A stretch of DNA of 64,000 bases from Sphingobacteriales bacterium (lineage in GTDB: Bacteria > Bacteroidota > Bacteroidia > Chitinophagales > Chitinophagaceae), in the NCBI GenBank assembly GCA_027484425.1, contig JAIXSZ010000016.1, forward strand, positions 1 to 64,000. The letters are read 5' to 3'. Positions 55,301-64,000 of this stretch are shown piece after piece. The notes below the pieces were generated by a model. The model had not been told where the DNA came from. It did not search any database and saw only the letters and a list, made by a program, of their open reading frames with translations. Both the position numbers and the translations under genes were made by a program. Within the stretch, counting starts at the first letter, position 1. Each line of letters begins with the position of its first letter.

Positions 55301-57946
55301 GGTGTGGCTACCATTGGCAGCACAGGTGTGGTGAGCGGTGTAGCCGCTGGGACTGCTACTATTAGCTACTTGGTTACGGGTGGCTGTGGCGGCGTTTCTG
55401 CTTCAAAAGTAGTAACAGTAGTAGCAATTCCTGATGCTGGTACTATATCTGGTTCATCGTCAATATGCCGCACTACGACCATTACATTTACCAGTACAGT
55501 GTTGGGCGGTACATGGAGTAGTAATTATCCAGCAGGTGCTTCGGTTAACCCAAGTACAGGTCTAGTAACTGGTCTGGCGGCTGGTTCGTTTATTATCAGC
55601 TACAGAATGGTTAACGGCTGCGGAACTGCTACTGCTACCTTCCCGATCTCCGTTTTGAATGCACCTGTTTTAGGGGCTATCTCTGGAGCTACTACAGTAT
55701 GTGAGGCAGCTACTACAACACTTGCCAACACTACTACTGGCGGTATATGGAGCAGTACCAACACAGCTGCAGCTACTATAGCTGCTAGTACAGGTGTTGC
55801 AACAGGTGTTGCAGCAGGTACTACAACTATCAGCTACACAGTAAGCAATATCTGCGGCAGTGCTACAGTGAGCAGAGTATTAACAGTCAATCCATTGCCT
55901 GTGGTAGCGGCTATCTCGGGTACCGCGTCACTATCAGTAGGTACTACTACTACACTAACAGCTACTCCTGCATTAGGTACATGGTTATCAAGTAGTAGTG
56001 CTATTGCTTCAGTAAATACTTCTGGAGTGGTAACGGGCATGAGCGCAGGTTCATCCATTATCAGCTACAACAGGTCTAACACTTGTGGCACTGCTACTGC
56101 AACGGTAGCAGTAACAGTTACAGCAGCTATTACCCCCATTACAGGCACCCTTACAGTATGTAGAGGAGCAACTACAACCCTTGCTAACGCAACGCCAGGT
56201 GGTACATGGAGTACAGCAGATGGCGCCATAGCTATCATAGGTACAGCAGGTGTTGTAACCGGCATAACGAGCGGTACAACTACTGTAACCTATACCTTTA
56301 GCGGTGGCGGTAATGTAACAGCAACAGTAACCGTAAATTCAGCTCCGGCAGCATATATAGGAAGTGGATTTGTATGTACAGGTTCGCAATTGAATTTGGG
56401 CAGCATTATACCAGGTTGCACATGGACCAGCAGCAACACAGCCAGAGCAACAGTAGTATCTACAACAGGTATCGTAACTGGTGGATCTTCATTGGGTACT
56501 GTAAATATCTCTTATACCAATGCAGCAACATGCCGCAGTATTACTCAACTTACAGTTAATGCAGCTGTAGGGGCTACAACAGGTATATCTAGCCCATGTG
56601 TGGGCAGTTCATTCACAGCACTCAATAGCACACCCGGAGGTACATGGAGCAGCAGCAATACCGCGCGTGCTACTATCGATGCATCAAGTGGATTATTGAC
56701 GGCAGTAAGTGGTGGTACAGTAACCATTAGTTATACGGTAAGCGCTGGTTGTGTAAGAACAACTACTGTTACAGTAGGTACACCACCATCTATTACAGGT
56801 AATCCAAGTATATGTTTTGGTCAAACTAGCTTATTGTCAAGCAGTGGTGGTACATGGAGCAGCAGCAATACTTCGATAGCTTCTGTAGCTGCCAACGGTA
56901 TAGTTACTGGTATTAGCCTAGGTAATGCAGTCATTACTTATCGCTCTACTGCTAATGCATTGTGCTTTGTGACACAGCCAGTAACTGTTAATCCTTTACC
57001 ATCACCAATAGTTGCTCCATCAGCGCTGTGTCCAGGTCAAACAGCAATACTTACCAGCTCGCCAGCAGGTGGTACATGGACTAGTAACTTCCCAGCCAAG
57101 GCGTCAGTAGATCCATCTACAGGTGTAGTAACGGCAGTTATTTTCAACTATACTACTATATCAGCAGTAAACATCACATATACATTGCCAACAGGTTGTG
57201 GAGGTATAGCTACAGTTACTATCAATCCATTACCATCGCCAATAGGTGGTAATAGGAACATATGCGTAGCTGGTTCTACCACACTCACCAGCAGTACTAC
57301 AGGCGGTACATGGAGCAGTGCTAGCCCAGCACTTGCTACAGGGGCAGCAGGAGGTGTAGTGACTGGTGTATCTGCAGGATTGGCTACAATCAGCTATACG
57401 AATACTCTGGGCTGTGCTAATACAGCAGAGGTAACAGTAAATGCAATGCCAGGTGCTAACACAGGATCGGCTAGTTTGTGTTTGCCAACTACTGCTACTA
57501 CTACTCTAAGCAACCCAGCAGGTGCAGGTACATGGACAAGTAGCAACACGACCAAAGCAACTGTAAACTTTAGTAGTGGTTTGGTTACAGGTATAAACAC
57601 AGGTACAGCTAACATCACGTATACGAAAGCGGCAGGATGTACCAGTGTAACACAGGTAACTGTGACGATATGCGGCTCACGTCCGGGCATGAATGAAGAT
57701 ACTGATGGCGACAACAGTGTGTTCAGCGTATCTCCAAACCCAACAACTGGCGCTATCAACCTCACTACGGATGTAGTAGGTAAAGTAGTAATCTACACAA
57801 TAGATGGCAAGCAGCTACAACAGTACGAAGCGAAAGCAGGTACTACAAGTATCTTAATGCCAGCAGGTCTTGCAAGTGGTGTGTACATGTTGCGCTTTAA
57901 CGGTGCAGATGGTAGCAGCAAAATGGTGAGACTGGTGTATCAGTAG
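49397..57946 (+). CDS. Giant secreted M4-type metalloprotease with BIG2, NHL and LamG repeats and T9SS domain
   Basis: 2849 residues. Signal peptide (1-21), prepeptide/FTP-like region (about 40-240), thermolysin-type M4 domain with H369-E370-x-x-H373, E393 in MNEGFSD, and H469 in HTNSG. Three BIG2-like Ig repeats follow, then six NHL repeats (about 790-1125), three more BIG2 repeats, a LamG/concanavalin-like domain (about 1345-1560, starting LLAWYPFSG), about 16 further BIG2 repeats (GGTWSSSNT..AT cores), and a T9SS type A domain. I count 22 BIG2 units. A surface-anchored or released protease with a long adhesive stalk is likely. The end is near-identical to 1-212. Confidence 0.9.
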   Translation: MRKLVTQLLLCICTATTLHAQPQQTFKKESTIERNAVDNTVMSAALSSDANYKIGQAAELFRDYLQLNINETQLVLRNSSISKTGITTERYDQYYNGIKVENGVYTVMYGKDSRAYFINGNFYKSVPTINSIPALSEKAAVAKALQSVKARKYAWEIDGLEQQLKIEKKDSKATYYPIGELVWIEDYIGQKSDRKLYLAYKINVYAVEPLSRHHIYVDAKSGKILHKKSLIDQINGTGTTLYSGPVSFKTSILSGVNRLRDSTRGLGINTFSCANTTGTTVVDVTSASTVWATDAALDAHWGASKVFDYFMLEQGRSSFDDAGAAINSYVHFGVNYNNAFWNGSQMVYGDGSGLPSGFSPLTSLDVCAHEIGHAICQYTADLIYEKESGAMNEGFSDIWAAIIEEYADPHETDAVAKNKWKIGEEIGTNPIRRMDNPNIRYQPDTYGGSYWVNVTGCTPADGNDYCGVHTNSGVLNYWFYLLCTGGSGTNDLSNAFSVTGIGTAKGADIAYQTELMLTPTSTYATCRTASISAATALYGICSPEVEAVTRAWYAVGVGSNYTTPSLPAITGANIVCTGNNVTFSIASVGGTWSSSNASIATIGSTTGIVAGVASGTARITYSSGACISTKIITVNTLPATITGATMVCAGNTANLSSTTGGGTWTSSHTGVATIGTSGIVTGVAAGTTTISYSLSGGCSSSVIFTVNAAPTAITGTASVNVGSTTTLSSTTSGGTWSSSLTAIATVGSSTGIVTGIASGNTIISYTLNGCAVTRSVAVTGPFSTPYIFTIAGTGTNGYSGDGGLASAAKLNGPHGIDIDATGNIFINDISNHVIRKVNASGIITTVVGIGTSGYSGDGGPATAARINQVFDVITDAAGNIYIGDGANHRIRKISAEGIITTIAGNGTAGYAGDGAAATAAMINRPGGVALDNAGNVYFTEIYGHRVRKINVSTGIISTIAGTGIVGYTGNGGAATAARLSYPNFLHIDAANNIYITDNGNHSIRKVNTSGIITTIAGTGIAGFAGDGGAASSAKLTYPGGIEIDASGNIFIADNGNQRIRRINTTGIISTYAGTGTAGFSGDCGAATAAKINLPTDVALDAYGNLHVVDNTNHRIRKITNSIEITGTQAVCAGGTFTLTGNVFGGTWSSSNTSVATIGTANGVVSGIAAGTSTISYSFSGGCGASVIVTVYAAPAVITGLSSICVGATTALSSATVGGVWASSNVSVATVGTSGIVTGIAEGNAGISYTIAGCSRTMSITVNEMPAITIEATTICAGATITLSSSAVGGTWASSNTSVATVGTSGIVTGIAAGTAAISYILSGGCNASVVVTVNEISPIYPVELPFCGLLAWYPFSGNTNNSFGSIPAGRITNATLTTDRFGNANSAYRFNGNNSRITIDSAFFNIGWDNYTISCWSNSEVLINTQNGNRSQFAFNTIPHNGLGLAYNWHLSSKYSMYANSYPAPFSWDIIHNARSQGSIAANTWRHLVMKKNSGNTYSFYLNGVHDTTYSSSVLASDYYCKFVMGNNDSSVGFEGFWGKLDDYGIWNCALTDSEIWQLYTMSSSSLSLCAGNTLALANATSGGTWISGNTAVATIGSTSGIVIGVAAGTATISYIVGSGCTATTIVAVNAATIPGSITGSSSVDIGDTIMLSYAESGGTWSASNSNATVSAAGVVSGITPGTVLISYSFSSACGTVIATKMVTVNAILETGITGTLTVCTGSTTALSNATGGGAWSSSNSGIATINSVGLVTGISAGTVVISYSVFGTSTTAIVTVNPLPNAGTIAGANIVCASSIVTLTCTVGDGAWSSGNTSIATVGSSGIVTGVANGTVTISYTVTNVCGSLSATKILTVNPLPLAGTISGPSTMCTGTTISLSTTGTGGSWISGTPSLASISSDGVVTATALGNVTITYRVTNGCGVANTTHVITVNAAPAVGTIAGPSTLCTGSNITLTIPTSGGAWSSTNTGVATIGSTGVVSGVAAGTATISYLVTGGCGGVSASKVVTVVAIPDAGTISGSSSICRTTTITFTSTVLGGTWSSNYPAGASVNPSTGLVTGLAAGSFIISYRMVNGCGTATATFPISVLNAPVLGAISGATTVCEAATTTLANTTTGGIWSSTNTAAATIAASTGVATGVAAGTTTISYTVSNICGSATVSRVLTVNPLPVVAAISGTASLSVGTTTTLTATPALGTWLSSSSAIASVNTSGVVTGMSAGSSIISYNRSNTCGTATATVAVTVTAAITPITGTLTVCRGATTTLANATPGGTWSTADGAIAIIGTAGVVTGITSGTTTVTYTFSGGGNVTATVTVNSAPAAYIGSGFVCTGSQLNLGSIIPGCTWTSSNTARATVVSTTGIVTGGSSLGTVNISYTNAATCRSITQLTVNAAVGATTGISSPCVGSSFTALNSTPGGTWSSSNTARATIDASSGLLTAVSGGTVTISYTVSAGCVRTTTVTVGTPPSITGNPSICFGQTSLLSSSGGTWSSSNTSIASVAANGIVTGISLGNAVITYRSTANALCFVTQPVTVNPLPSPIVAPSALCPGQTAILTSSPAGGTWTSNFPAKASVDPSTGVVTAVIFNYTTISAVNITYTLPTGCGGIATVTINPLPSPIGGNRNICVAGSTTLTSSTTGGTWSSASPALATGAAGGVVTGVSAGLATISYTNTLGCANTAEVTVNAMPGANTGSASLCLPTTATTTLSNPAGAGTWTSSNTTKATVNFSSGLVTGINTGTANITYTKAAGCTSVTQVTVTICGSRPGMNEDTDGDNSVFSVSPNPTTGAINLTTDVVGKVVIYTIDGKQLQQYEAKAGTTSILMPAGLASGVYMLRFNGADGSSKMVRLVYQ

Positions 57947-58253
57947 TAAGGATAGATTTTTTTTTGAACAAGATTTAGTATATAAATGGGCTGTATCAAT
58001 TTTTGAGATAGCCCATTTATTATTTGGGTGAAAGTAGATTGAAATCGCTACTTAATTTATGTGCGTAGCCCCTAAATGCTCCGCTAGTACAAGAGTTGCG
58101 ACGCAAAGTCCGCTGCTAGTAGTGCGAAAGCTGGTAGCCGCCTAAAAGTAAAAACGGGGGTGGGTGGTGTGAAAACAAGATAAGTACGGGATACACACAA
58201 TACGGGCTCATTTAGTAACTTTGCACCCAAATAGATATATAATACATTTCTGT
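57947..58253. other. Intergenic region with hairpin and promoter before icmF
   Basis: 307 bases. Inverted repeat ATAAATGGGCT...AGCCCATTTAT (57982-57992 with 58010-58020) is the likely terminator hairpin of the giant gene, though no T tract follows. The exact -7 box TAACTTTG is at 58216-58223. Confidence 0.6.
58216..58223 (+). promoter_or_regulatory. -7 box of icmF
   Basis: TAACTTTG, exact match, 30 bases before the ATG at 58254. It overlaps the beginning of a longer in-frame reading frame and so argues for the ATG start. Confidence 0.6.
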
Positions 58254-61200
58254 ATGGCATATACGCTAAAACATAAAGTAAGGATAGTAACTGCGGCTTC
58301 GCTATTTGACGGGCATGATGCTTCTATAAATATCATGCGCCGCATTATGCAAGCAAGTGGTGCGGAGGTGATACATCTGGGCCATGATAGAAGTGTGCAG
58401 GATGTGGTGGACTGTGCGATACAGGAGGATGCTAATGGTATAGCGATAACATCGTATCAGGGTGGGCATGTGGAGTACTTTAAGTATATGTATGACTTGC
58501 TGCAAGAGGCGGGTTGTGGTCATATAAAGTTGTTTGGTGGTGGTGGTGGTGTGATACTCCCTGATGAGATAAAGGAACTAGAGGCATATGGCATCACCCG
58601 TATCTACTCGCCAGATGATGGTAGGGCTATGGGGTTGCAAGGCATGATAGATGACCTGTTGATGAAGTGTGACTATGCTACGGGCAATGAGCTGAGTGGT
58701 GAGGCAGACAGGGTGAAGGACAGGGATGTGAAATCGATAGCGCGACTGATATCGGCGGCAGAAAACTATCATGACCTGACAGAGACACAGACTGCGCTGC
58801 AAGCAATAGTGGCGCAGGCGGCTGCTAGTACTACCCCAGTGCTTGGCATAACAGGTACTGGTGGTGCGGGTAAGAGCAGCCTAGTAGATGAGGTGGTGCG
58901 CAGGTTTTTGCTAGACTTTAAGGATAAACACATAGGTATTATATCTGTAGACCCATCGAAAAGGAAAACGGGTGGTGCCCTGCTAGGCGATAGGATACGC
59001 ATGAATGCGATACGGAGCAAGCGCGTGTACATGAGATCGATGGCGACTAGGCAGAGCAATCTGGCGGTATCGAAACACATACATGATGCTGTGAACATAC
59101 TGAAAGCGGCACACTATGACCTGATAATACTGGAAACATCGGGGATAGGTCAGAGCGACACCCAAATAACTGACCATTGCGATATGAGCCTGTATGTGAT
59201 GACGCCTGAGTATGGGGCGGCTACACAGCTAGAGAAAATAGACATGCTGGACTTTGCGGATATTGTGGTGATCAACAAGTTTGACAAGCGGGGTGCAATG
59301 GATGCGCTGCGTGATGTAAAAAAACAATATCAGCGCAACCACAAACTGTTTGACAAAAATGCGGATGATATGCCAGTGTTTGGGACTATAGCATCGCAGT
59401 TTAACGACCCGGGTACCAATACGATGTACAGAACGCTGATAGATGCGGTAGCTGCCAAGACGGGTGCACCGCTGAAATCGGAGTTTATGGTGACGGATGA
59501 GATGAGTGAGAAGATATACATCATTCCGCCGCACCGTACGCGCTACCTAAGTGAAATATCAGAAAACAATAGAGGTTATGACCTGCGCACCCGCACACAG
59601 GCTATGGTGGCACAAAAGCTGTATAGCATAGCTAAAACCATAGAAACTGTGCAGGCTATGGATGTAGAAGATAAAGACAGGCTGGTGAAACAACTGCAGG
59701 AGGCGTATGCCAAAACAGAACTGGAACTGGACCCCAAAAATAAGTTGCTGCTGGAAAAGTGGGAGGATAAGAAGAAAAACTATACGGACGAGTACTACAC
59801 ATTTAAGGTAAGAGATAAGGACGTGAAGGTGAAGACGCATACGGAGAGCCTATCGCACCTGCAGATACCTAAAGTGGCGGTGCCACGGTATGAGGCATGG
59901 GGCGAGGTGCTGCGTTGGGCGCTTAGCGAAAATTTCCCAGGTGAGTTTCCGTATGCAGCGGGTATCTATCCGTTTAAGCGTGTGGGTGAGGACCCGGCAA
60001 GGATGTTTGCAGGAGAGGGTGGACCGGAGCGCACTAATAAGCGTTTTCACTATGTATCAGCAGGGTTGCCAGCAAAAAGGCTAAGCACGGCTTTTGACAG
60101 TGTGACGCTCTACGGGCAAGACCCCGATCACAGACCTGATATATATGGTAAGGTGGGTAACTCGGGCGTAAGTGTTTGCTGCCTAGATGATGCTAAGAAG
60201 TTGTATAGCGGTTTTAACCTGGCCGATGCGATGACATCGGTGTCGATGACGATAAACGGACCGGCACCTACTATTACTGCGTTCTTTATGAATGCAGCCA
60301 TAGACCAACAGTGCGAGCTGTATATAAAGGCTAACGGACTGGAAGCGGAAGTAAATAATAAGATAGCGGCAATATATAAAGAGAAAGGACTGGAACGCCC
60401 CTACTACAACACAACGGGTGGTGGACTACCAGAAGGCAATGACGGACTAGGACTGATGCTGCTGGGTGTGACCGGTGATCAGGTGCTGCCAGCAGATGTG
60501 TATGCGGATATAAAAGCACGCACACTGAGCTCGGTGAGGGGTACAGTGCAGGCAGACATACTGAAGGAAGACCAAGCACAGAATACCTGTATCTTCTCTA
60601 CCGAGTTCTCGCTGAGGGTGATGGGCGATGTGCAGCAGTACTTTATAGACCAAAAAGTAAGGAATTTTTATTCAGTATCCATAAGTGGATATCATATAGC
60701 AGAGGCAGGTGCTAATCCGGTGTCGCAGTTGGCATTTACGCTATCAAACGGGTTTACGTTTGTGGAGTATTACCTGAGCAGGGGCATGCACATTGATGAT
60801 TTTGCGCCAAACCTGTCGTTTTTCTTTAGTAATGGTATAGACCCTGAGTATAGTGTGATAGGTAGGGTAGCGCGCCGAGTATGGGCGAAAGCTATGAAGC
60901 TGAAGTATGGTGGTAATGAGCGGTCGCAGATGCTGAAGTATCATATACAGACATCTGGCAGGTCGCTACACGCGCAAGAGATAGACTTTAACGATATACG
61001 CACTACACTGCAGGCACTGTATGCGATATATGACAACTGCAACTCGCTACACACCAATGCGTATGACGAGGCAATAACTACCCCTACAGAGGAAAGCGTA
61101 CGCCGGGCAATGGCAATTCAGCTCATCATCAACAAAGAGCTGGGTCTGGCAAAGAATGAAAATCCGCTACAGGGGTCGTTTATAATAGAAGAACTGACTG

Positions 61201-61637
61201 ACCTGGTAGAAGAAGCCGTGCTGCTAGAATTTGACAGGATAACAGAGCGTGGTGGTGTGCTGGGTGCTATGGAAACCATGTATCAGCGTGGAAAGATACA
61301 GGAAGAGAGCCTCTACTACGAGACTCTGAAACATACGGGTGAGTTTCCGATAATAGGCGTGAATACGTTTTTGAGCTCGAAAGGGTCGCCGACGGTGATA
61401 CCATCGGAGGTAATACGGTCTACTACTGAGGAGAAGGAGTTTCAGATAGCTACGGTGCAGAACCTATGGAAGCGCAGCGAAGATAAGAGCGAAGCGGCAC
61501 TGAGAGAACTGCAGCAGACAGCCATAAGAAACGAAAACATATTTGAAAAGCTGATGGAGGTAGTGAAGTACTGCTCGCTGGGACAGATAACGAGAGCGTT
61601 GTTTGAGGTGGGTGGACAGTACAGAAGGAATATGTAA
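58254..61637 (+). CDS. icmF: Fused isobutyryl-CoA mutase (IcmF)
   Basis: 1127 residues. Order of domains as in IcmF: N-terminal B12-binding domain with cobalt ligand H21 in FDGHDAS, a MeaI/MMAA-like G-protein chaperone with P-loop [12 protein letters not shown] (K207), then a linker and the mutase barrel (about 560-1127). The enzyme interconverts isobutyryl-CoA and n-butyryl-CoA, or related acyl-CoAs, with adenosylcobalamin in the cytoplasm; the built-in GTPase protects and loads cofactor. It ends in a terminator and stands alone. Confidence 0.93.
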   Translation: MAYTLKHKVRIVTAASLFDGHDASINIMRRIMQASGAEVIHLGHDRSVQDVVDCAIQEDANGIAITSYQGGHVEYFKYMYDLLQEAGCGHIKLFGGGGGVILPDEIKELEAYGITRIYSPDDGRAMGLQGMIDDLLMKCDYATGNELSGEADRVKDRDVKSIARLISAAENYHDLTETQTALQAIVAQAAASTTPVLGITGTGGAGKSSLVDEVVRRFLLDFKDKHIGIISVDPSKRKTGGALLGDRIRMNAIRSKRVYMRSMATRQSNLAVSKHIHDAVNILKAAHYDLIILETSGIGQSDTQITDHCDMSLYVMTPEYGAATQLEKIDMLDFADIVVINKFDKRGAMDALRDVKKQYQRNHKLFDKNADDMPVFGTIASQFNDPGTNTMYRTLIDAVAAKTGAPLKSEFMVTDEMSEKIYIIPPHRTRYLSEISENNRGYDLRTRTQAMVAQKLYSIAKTIETVQAMDVEDKDRLVKQLQEAYAKTELELDPKNKLLLEKWEDKKKNYTDEYYTFKVRDKDVKVKTHTESLSHLQIPKVAVPRYEAWGEVLRWALSENFPGEFPYAAGIYPFKRVGEDPARMFAGEGGPERTNKRFHYVSAGLPAKRLSTAFDSVTLYGQDPDHRPDIYGKVGNSGVSVCCLDDAKKLYSGFNLADAMTSVSMTINGPAPTITAFFMNAAIDQQCELYIKANGLEAEVNNKIAAIYKEKGLERPYYNTTGGGLPEGNDGLGLMLLGVTGDQVLPADVYADIKARTLSSVRGTVQADILKEDQAQNTCIFSTEFSLRVMGDVQQYFIDQKVRNFYSVSISGYHIAEAGANPVSQLAFTLSNGFTFVEYYLSRGMHIDDFAPNLSFFFSNGIDPEYSVIGRVARRVWAKAMKLKYGGNERSQMLKYHIQTSGRSLHAQEIDFNDIRTTLQALYAIYDNCNSLHTNAYDEAITTPTEESVRRAMAIQLIINKELGLAKNENPLQGSFIIEELTDLVEEAVLLEFDRITERGGVLGAMETMYQRGKIQEESLYYETLKHTGEFPIIGVNTFLSSKGSPTVIPSEVIRSTTEEKEFQIATVQNLWKRSEDKSEAALRELQQTAIRNENIFEKLMEVVKYCSLGQITRALFEVGGQYRRNM

Positions 61638-61660
61638 GTACACAAGAAATAACATTGTAG

Positions 61661-61693
61661 TGCCGCTATACAGAAAAGTGTAGCGGCATTTTT
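61661..61693 (+). terminator. Terminator after icmF
   Basis: Stem TGCCGCTA...TAGCGGCA (61661-61668 with 61681-61688) followed by TTTTT. Confidence 0.88.
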
Positions 61694-61833
61694 GTGTTGG
61701 GGATGCACCTGATAATGGTAGTGGGAAATATGTAAGATAACTTATGAGGTGTGTATGTACCTTCATATGATAGAAAGAAGGGGTAAAATACAGGTGTTGC
61801 CGGTAGGTAGAATAAATGTTATCATAAGAGTGT

Positions 61834-64000
61834 ATGCGTAAGGTGTTGAAGGTTACGCTATATGTGGTTTGCAGTATACTATTAGTATTGCTGATGGCGC
61901 TGCTATGGCTGAATTCGGACTGGGGGCAAAATGTGGTGAGGGGCAAGGCAGAAGAATACCTGAAGAAGAAAACGGGCACAGAGGTGAAGATAGGTTTTCT
62001 AGGTGTTGGCTTCCCGAAGTATGTGGTGGTGCGCGAGATATTGCTGAAGGATCTGGGCCATGACACACTGCTAGCTGTAGGTGAACTGAAGGTGGACCTT
62101 GCCATGATGGACCTGCTAAATAAACACGCCAATGTGCAGCAACTGGTGCTAAGTGGTGTGCATGGGCATGTGTATCGAAATCTGGGTGATTCTGAATTTA
62201 ATTACGACTACCTAATAGCTGCTTTTGCTGGTAAAGGACCAGATACTACCATCATTACGAAAGTAAAAGATACAAGTGCAGCTCCCTTCAGGCTGACGAT
62301 AGGTGCTGTACGACTAAATGATATACATGTGCGGTATGACGACTATATGGGAGGGGTGCAAATGGCTGTGGATCTTGTATCACTGAACCTGCGAATGAAG
62401 ATGACGGATATAGCGAATCAGCGGTTTGAAGTCAAGGAACTGAAGATAAAGGGACTGCAGGGTCGCTATGTAGCAGATACGTCTTACCTGCCTATACAGT
62501 CTAAGGAAGAACCAACACCGCCGAAGCTAATGCTGGCTGCTGATAATGTGTGGCTGGAGGATGTGGGCTTTGAGTATGGCGACAAGCTGGGTGGCTTGTG
62601 GTTTGGGGCGAATGTGGGGGCTTTAGCGTTGCAGTTGGAGAAGTTTGGGTTGAGAGATCAACAGATAGTTGTGAAAAAACTAGCTATATCCAACACAAAT
62701 ACAAGGCTGCGCATGGGTAAAAACAATAAAACCGATACATCTGAAGCAGATGAAGTCTCCGACCTAGCGGTTGAACAAGCAGGGTGGCACATACTGGCAA
62801 ACGCGGTTGATATGAGTAATGTGAGCTACCAAATGGATAACGACAATGAGGTGAAGCTATCCAAGGGTATGGACTATGCGCATATGCACCTGAAAGATGT
62901 AGACCTAAGTATGCGTAATGTGCAGTATTGCACAGATAGTATAACGGGTGATGTGCGGCACCTAGCAGCAAAAGAGCAATGTGGGCTGGTGGTAGAAGAG
63001 CTGAAAACGAAGTTTGTCTACAATGCTCATGGTGCGGTGCTAGATGGGCTATACCTACAAACACCAGGTACGCTACTGCAACAAAGGGCAGCAGTGCATT
63101 ATGAGTCGCTGAAAAGGCTGAAGGAGCAACCAAAGGAGCTGCAACTGGATATAAATCTTACGGAAAGCAAAGTAGCAATGAGCGAAGTGCTACTACTAGT
63201 GCCCCAACTGGCTGAGCAGGAGCAAATGAATAAAATGGCTAATATGCAACTGCGGTTGGACGCTGTGGTGAATGGTAAGCTGGGAGATGTGAACATAGAG
63301 CGCCTATATGTGGGCGGTGTGGGTAGTAGTGCTTTAGATGTGAGCGGGAATATTAAAGGATTGCCAGAAGTTGAGGACATAAAGTATAACCTGCTGATAG
63401 CAGGGCTACAAACAGGTGCTAAGGATATAGCGATGTTTGTACCAGACACAATGCTATATGCTGTGCGGATACCAGACAGGCTGCGGATAACGGGTACTGT
63501 ATCGGGTACGGTAGAGGATTATGTGGCTAATTTGTTTCTGACCAGCACCGACGGTATGGCGCACATAGAGGGTGGGTTGTTGCTATCACCGGGCAAGGGT
63601 AGAGAAAGATATGATATGAGGGTGGGTGTGGCACACCTAAACCTAGGCAGGATACTACGACAAGACTCTTTGATGGGGGCTGTGACTTCAAACTTTGTAA
63701 TGAAAGGGACAGGTTTTGACCTCAAAAAGATGGTCGCAACTGTTGATGGTAAAGTAACAGAGGCACAATTGATGGGATACAAGTATCATGATGTGGCACT
63801 TTATGCCCATTTAGCACAACAGCGGGCAAATGTAGACCTCATGAGCACCGACACTAATGTGCAAATACAAGTGAAGGGAACTATGGATTTCGGTGGGGAG
63901 TATCCTTCGTTGCTGGCAGATGTGCTGATAGATAGTGTGAACATGAAGGCAATAAAAATGAGCGAAATACCACTAAAGCTCAGCCTGATGCTACATGCCG
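61834..64000 (+). CDS. TamB/AsmA-like protein, N-terminal part (cut by window end)
   Basis: Open from the ATG at 61834 to the end of the window, 722 residues visible. One N-terminal membrane anchor (about residues 5-27), then a long periplasmic beta-rich region with repeated AsmA/TamB-like strands: EVKIGFLGVGFPKYVVVREI followed by lipid-transfer-type repeats (LKVDLAMMDLL, LVLSGVHGHVY). In Bacteroidota such large proteins are annotated as translocation/assembly module TamB and probably help carry phospholipid to the outer membrane. The gene's end is outside. Confidence 0.78.
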   Translation, partial: MRKVLKVTLYVVCSILLVLLMALLWLNSDWGQNVVRGKAEEYLKKKTGTEVKIGFLGVGFPKYVVVREILLKDLGHDTLLAVGELKVDLAMMDLLNKHANVQQLVLSGVHGHVYRNLGDSEFNYDYLIAAFAGKGPDTTIITKVKDTSAAPFRLTIGAVRLNDIHVRYDDYMGGVQMAVDLVSLNLRMKMTDIANQRFEVKELKIKGLQGRYVADTSYLPIQSKEEPTPPKLMLAADNVWLEDVGFEYGDKLGGLWFGANVGALALQLEKFGLRDQQIVVKKLAISNTNTRLRMGKNNKTDTSEADEVSDLAVEQAGWHILANAVDMSNVSYQMDNDNEVKLSKGMDYAHMHLKDVDLSMRNVQYCTDSITGDVRHLAAKEQCGLVVEELKTKFVYNAHGAVLDGLYLQTPGTLLQQRAAVHYESLKRLKEQPKELQLDINLTESKVAMSEVLLLVPQLAEQEQMNKMANMQLRLDAVVNGKLGDVNIERLYVGGVGSSALDVSGNIKGLPEVEDIKYNLLIAGLQTGAKDIAMFVPDTMLYAVRIPDRLRITGTVSGTVEDYVANLFLTSTDGMAHIEGGLLLSPGKGRERYDMRVGVAHLNLGRILRQDSLMGAVTSNFVMKGTGFDLKKMVATVDGKVTEAQLMGYKYHDVALYAHLAQQRANVDLMSTDTNVQIQVKGTMDFGGEYPSLLADVLIDSVNMKAIKMSEIPLKLSLMLHA

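Noticed and set aside
51256-56727. Minus-strand frames rich in Val, Pro and Thr opposite the giant gene
   Set aside because: They are antisense readings of the Thr/Ser/Gly-rich BIG2 repeats and repeat with the same period.
50000-58000. Repeated DNA units of the BIG2 array as a possible CRISPR or satellite
   Set aside because: The period is about 210-230 bases, the units are diverged and stay in one reading frame, so they are protein domain repeats.

Overview
The window comes from a member of the Bacteroidota, most likely near the Chitinophagaceae. The evidence is: many secreted proteins ending in type IX secretion (T9SS) sorting domains, a PorP/SprF-family T9SS protein, a fused MurF-alanine racemase, an IcmF-type fused acyl-CoA mutase, and repeated TAnnTTTG -7 promoter boxes typical of the Bacteroidota primary sigma factor. 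No rRNA, tRNA, CRISPR array or recognisable transposase was seen.

Layout. 0-7.3 kb: the tail of a T9SS cargo gene, a delta-60-repeat cargo protein (minus), a fatty acid desaturase and two tandem NHL-repeat cargo proteins. 7.4-9.8 kb: a probable heavy-metal operon (HYC_CC_PP-type His/Cys-rich protein, two exported HMA-domain proteins, an outer-membrane protein). 9.9-12.4 kb: the MurF-Alr fusion (minus). 12.5-25.3 kb: an AT-rich accessory region with a PD-(D/E)XK protein, a secreted archaemetzincin, a TPR protein, several orphan genes, a VapBC-type toxin-antitoxin pair, a Crp/Fnr-led gene cluster, a HepT/MNT-like pair and many dispersed repeats. 25.5-42.1 kb: mostly housekeeping and envelope genes (PorP/SprF, RsmI-like methylase, a UDP-xylose pathway pair, PhyH dioxygenase, LptC, CoaX, thioesterase, M1 aminopeptidase, HigBA-like pair, MFS transporter, DedA, TsaE). 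42.3-48.5 kb: two tandem metzincin proteases with sorting domains and a Tat-exported PLP enzyme. 49.4-57.9 kb: a 2849-residue mosaic protein with an M4 protease, about 22 BIG2-like Ig repeats, six NHL repeats, a LamG-like domain and a sorting domain. 58.3-61.6 kb: IcmF. 61.8 kb to the end: the start of a TamB/AsmA-like protein.

How it fits together. Much of the window serves the cell envelope and secretion: T9SS cargo, outer-membrane barrels, LPS export (LptC) and nucleotide-sugar supply. The most unusual structure is a non-coding repeat family. Two copies of roughly 360-400 bp bracket a Crp/Fnr regulator with three envelope genes (21.9-24.0 kb), two shorter cores lie inside that interval, and a diverged inverted copy lies 24 kb away. 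A hairpin in the two long copies carries a compensatory base-pair change. A second duplication places the same upstream region and signal-peptide start in front of two unrelated genes (archaemetzincin and TPR). A third shares a nearly identical sorting-domain sequence between the two ends of the window.

Limits. Domain names come from reading motifs, not from searches. Start sites were chosen from signal peptides, overlaps and promoter boxes. Functions of the small orphan genes are unknown.
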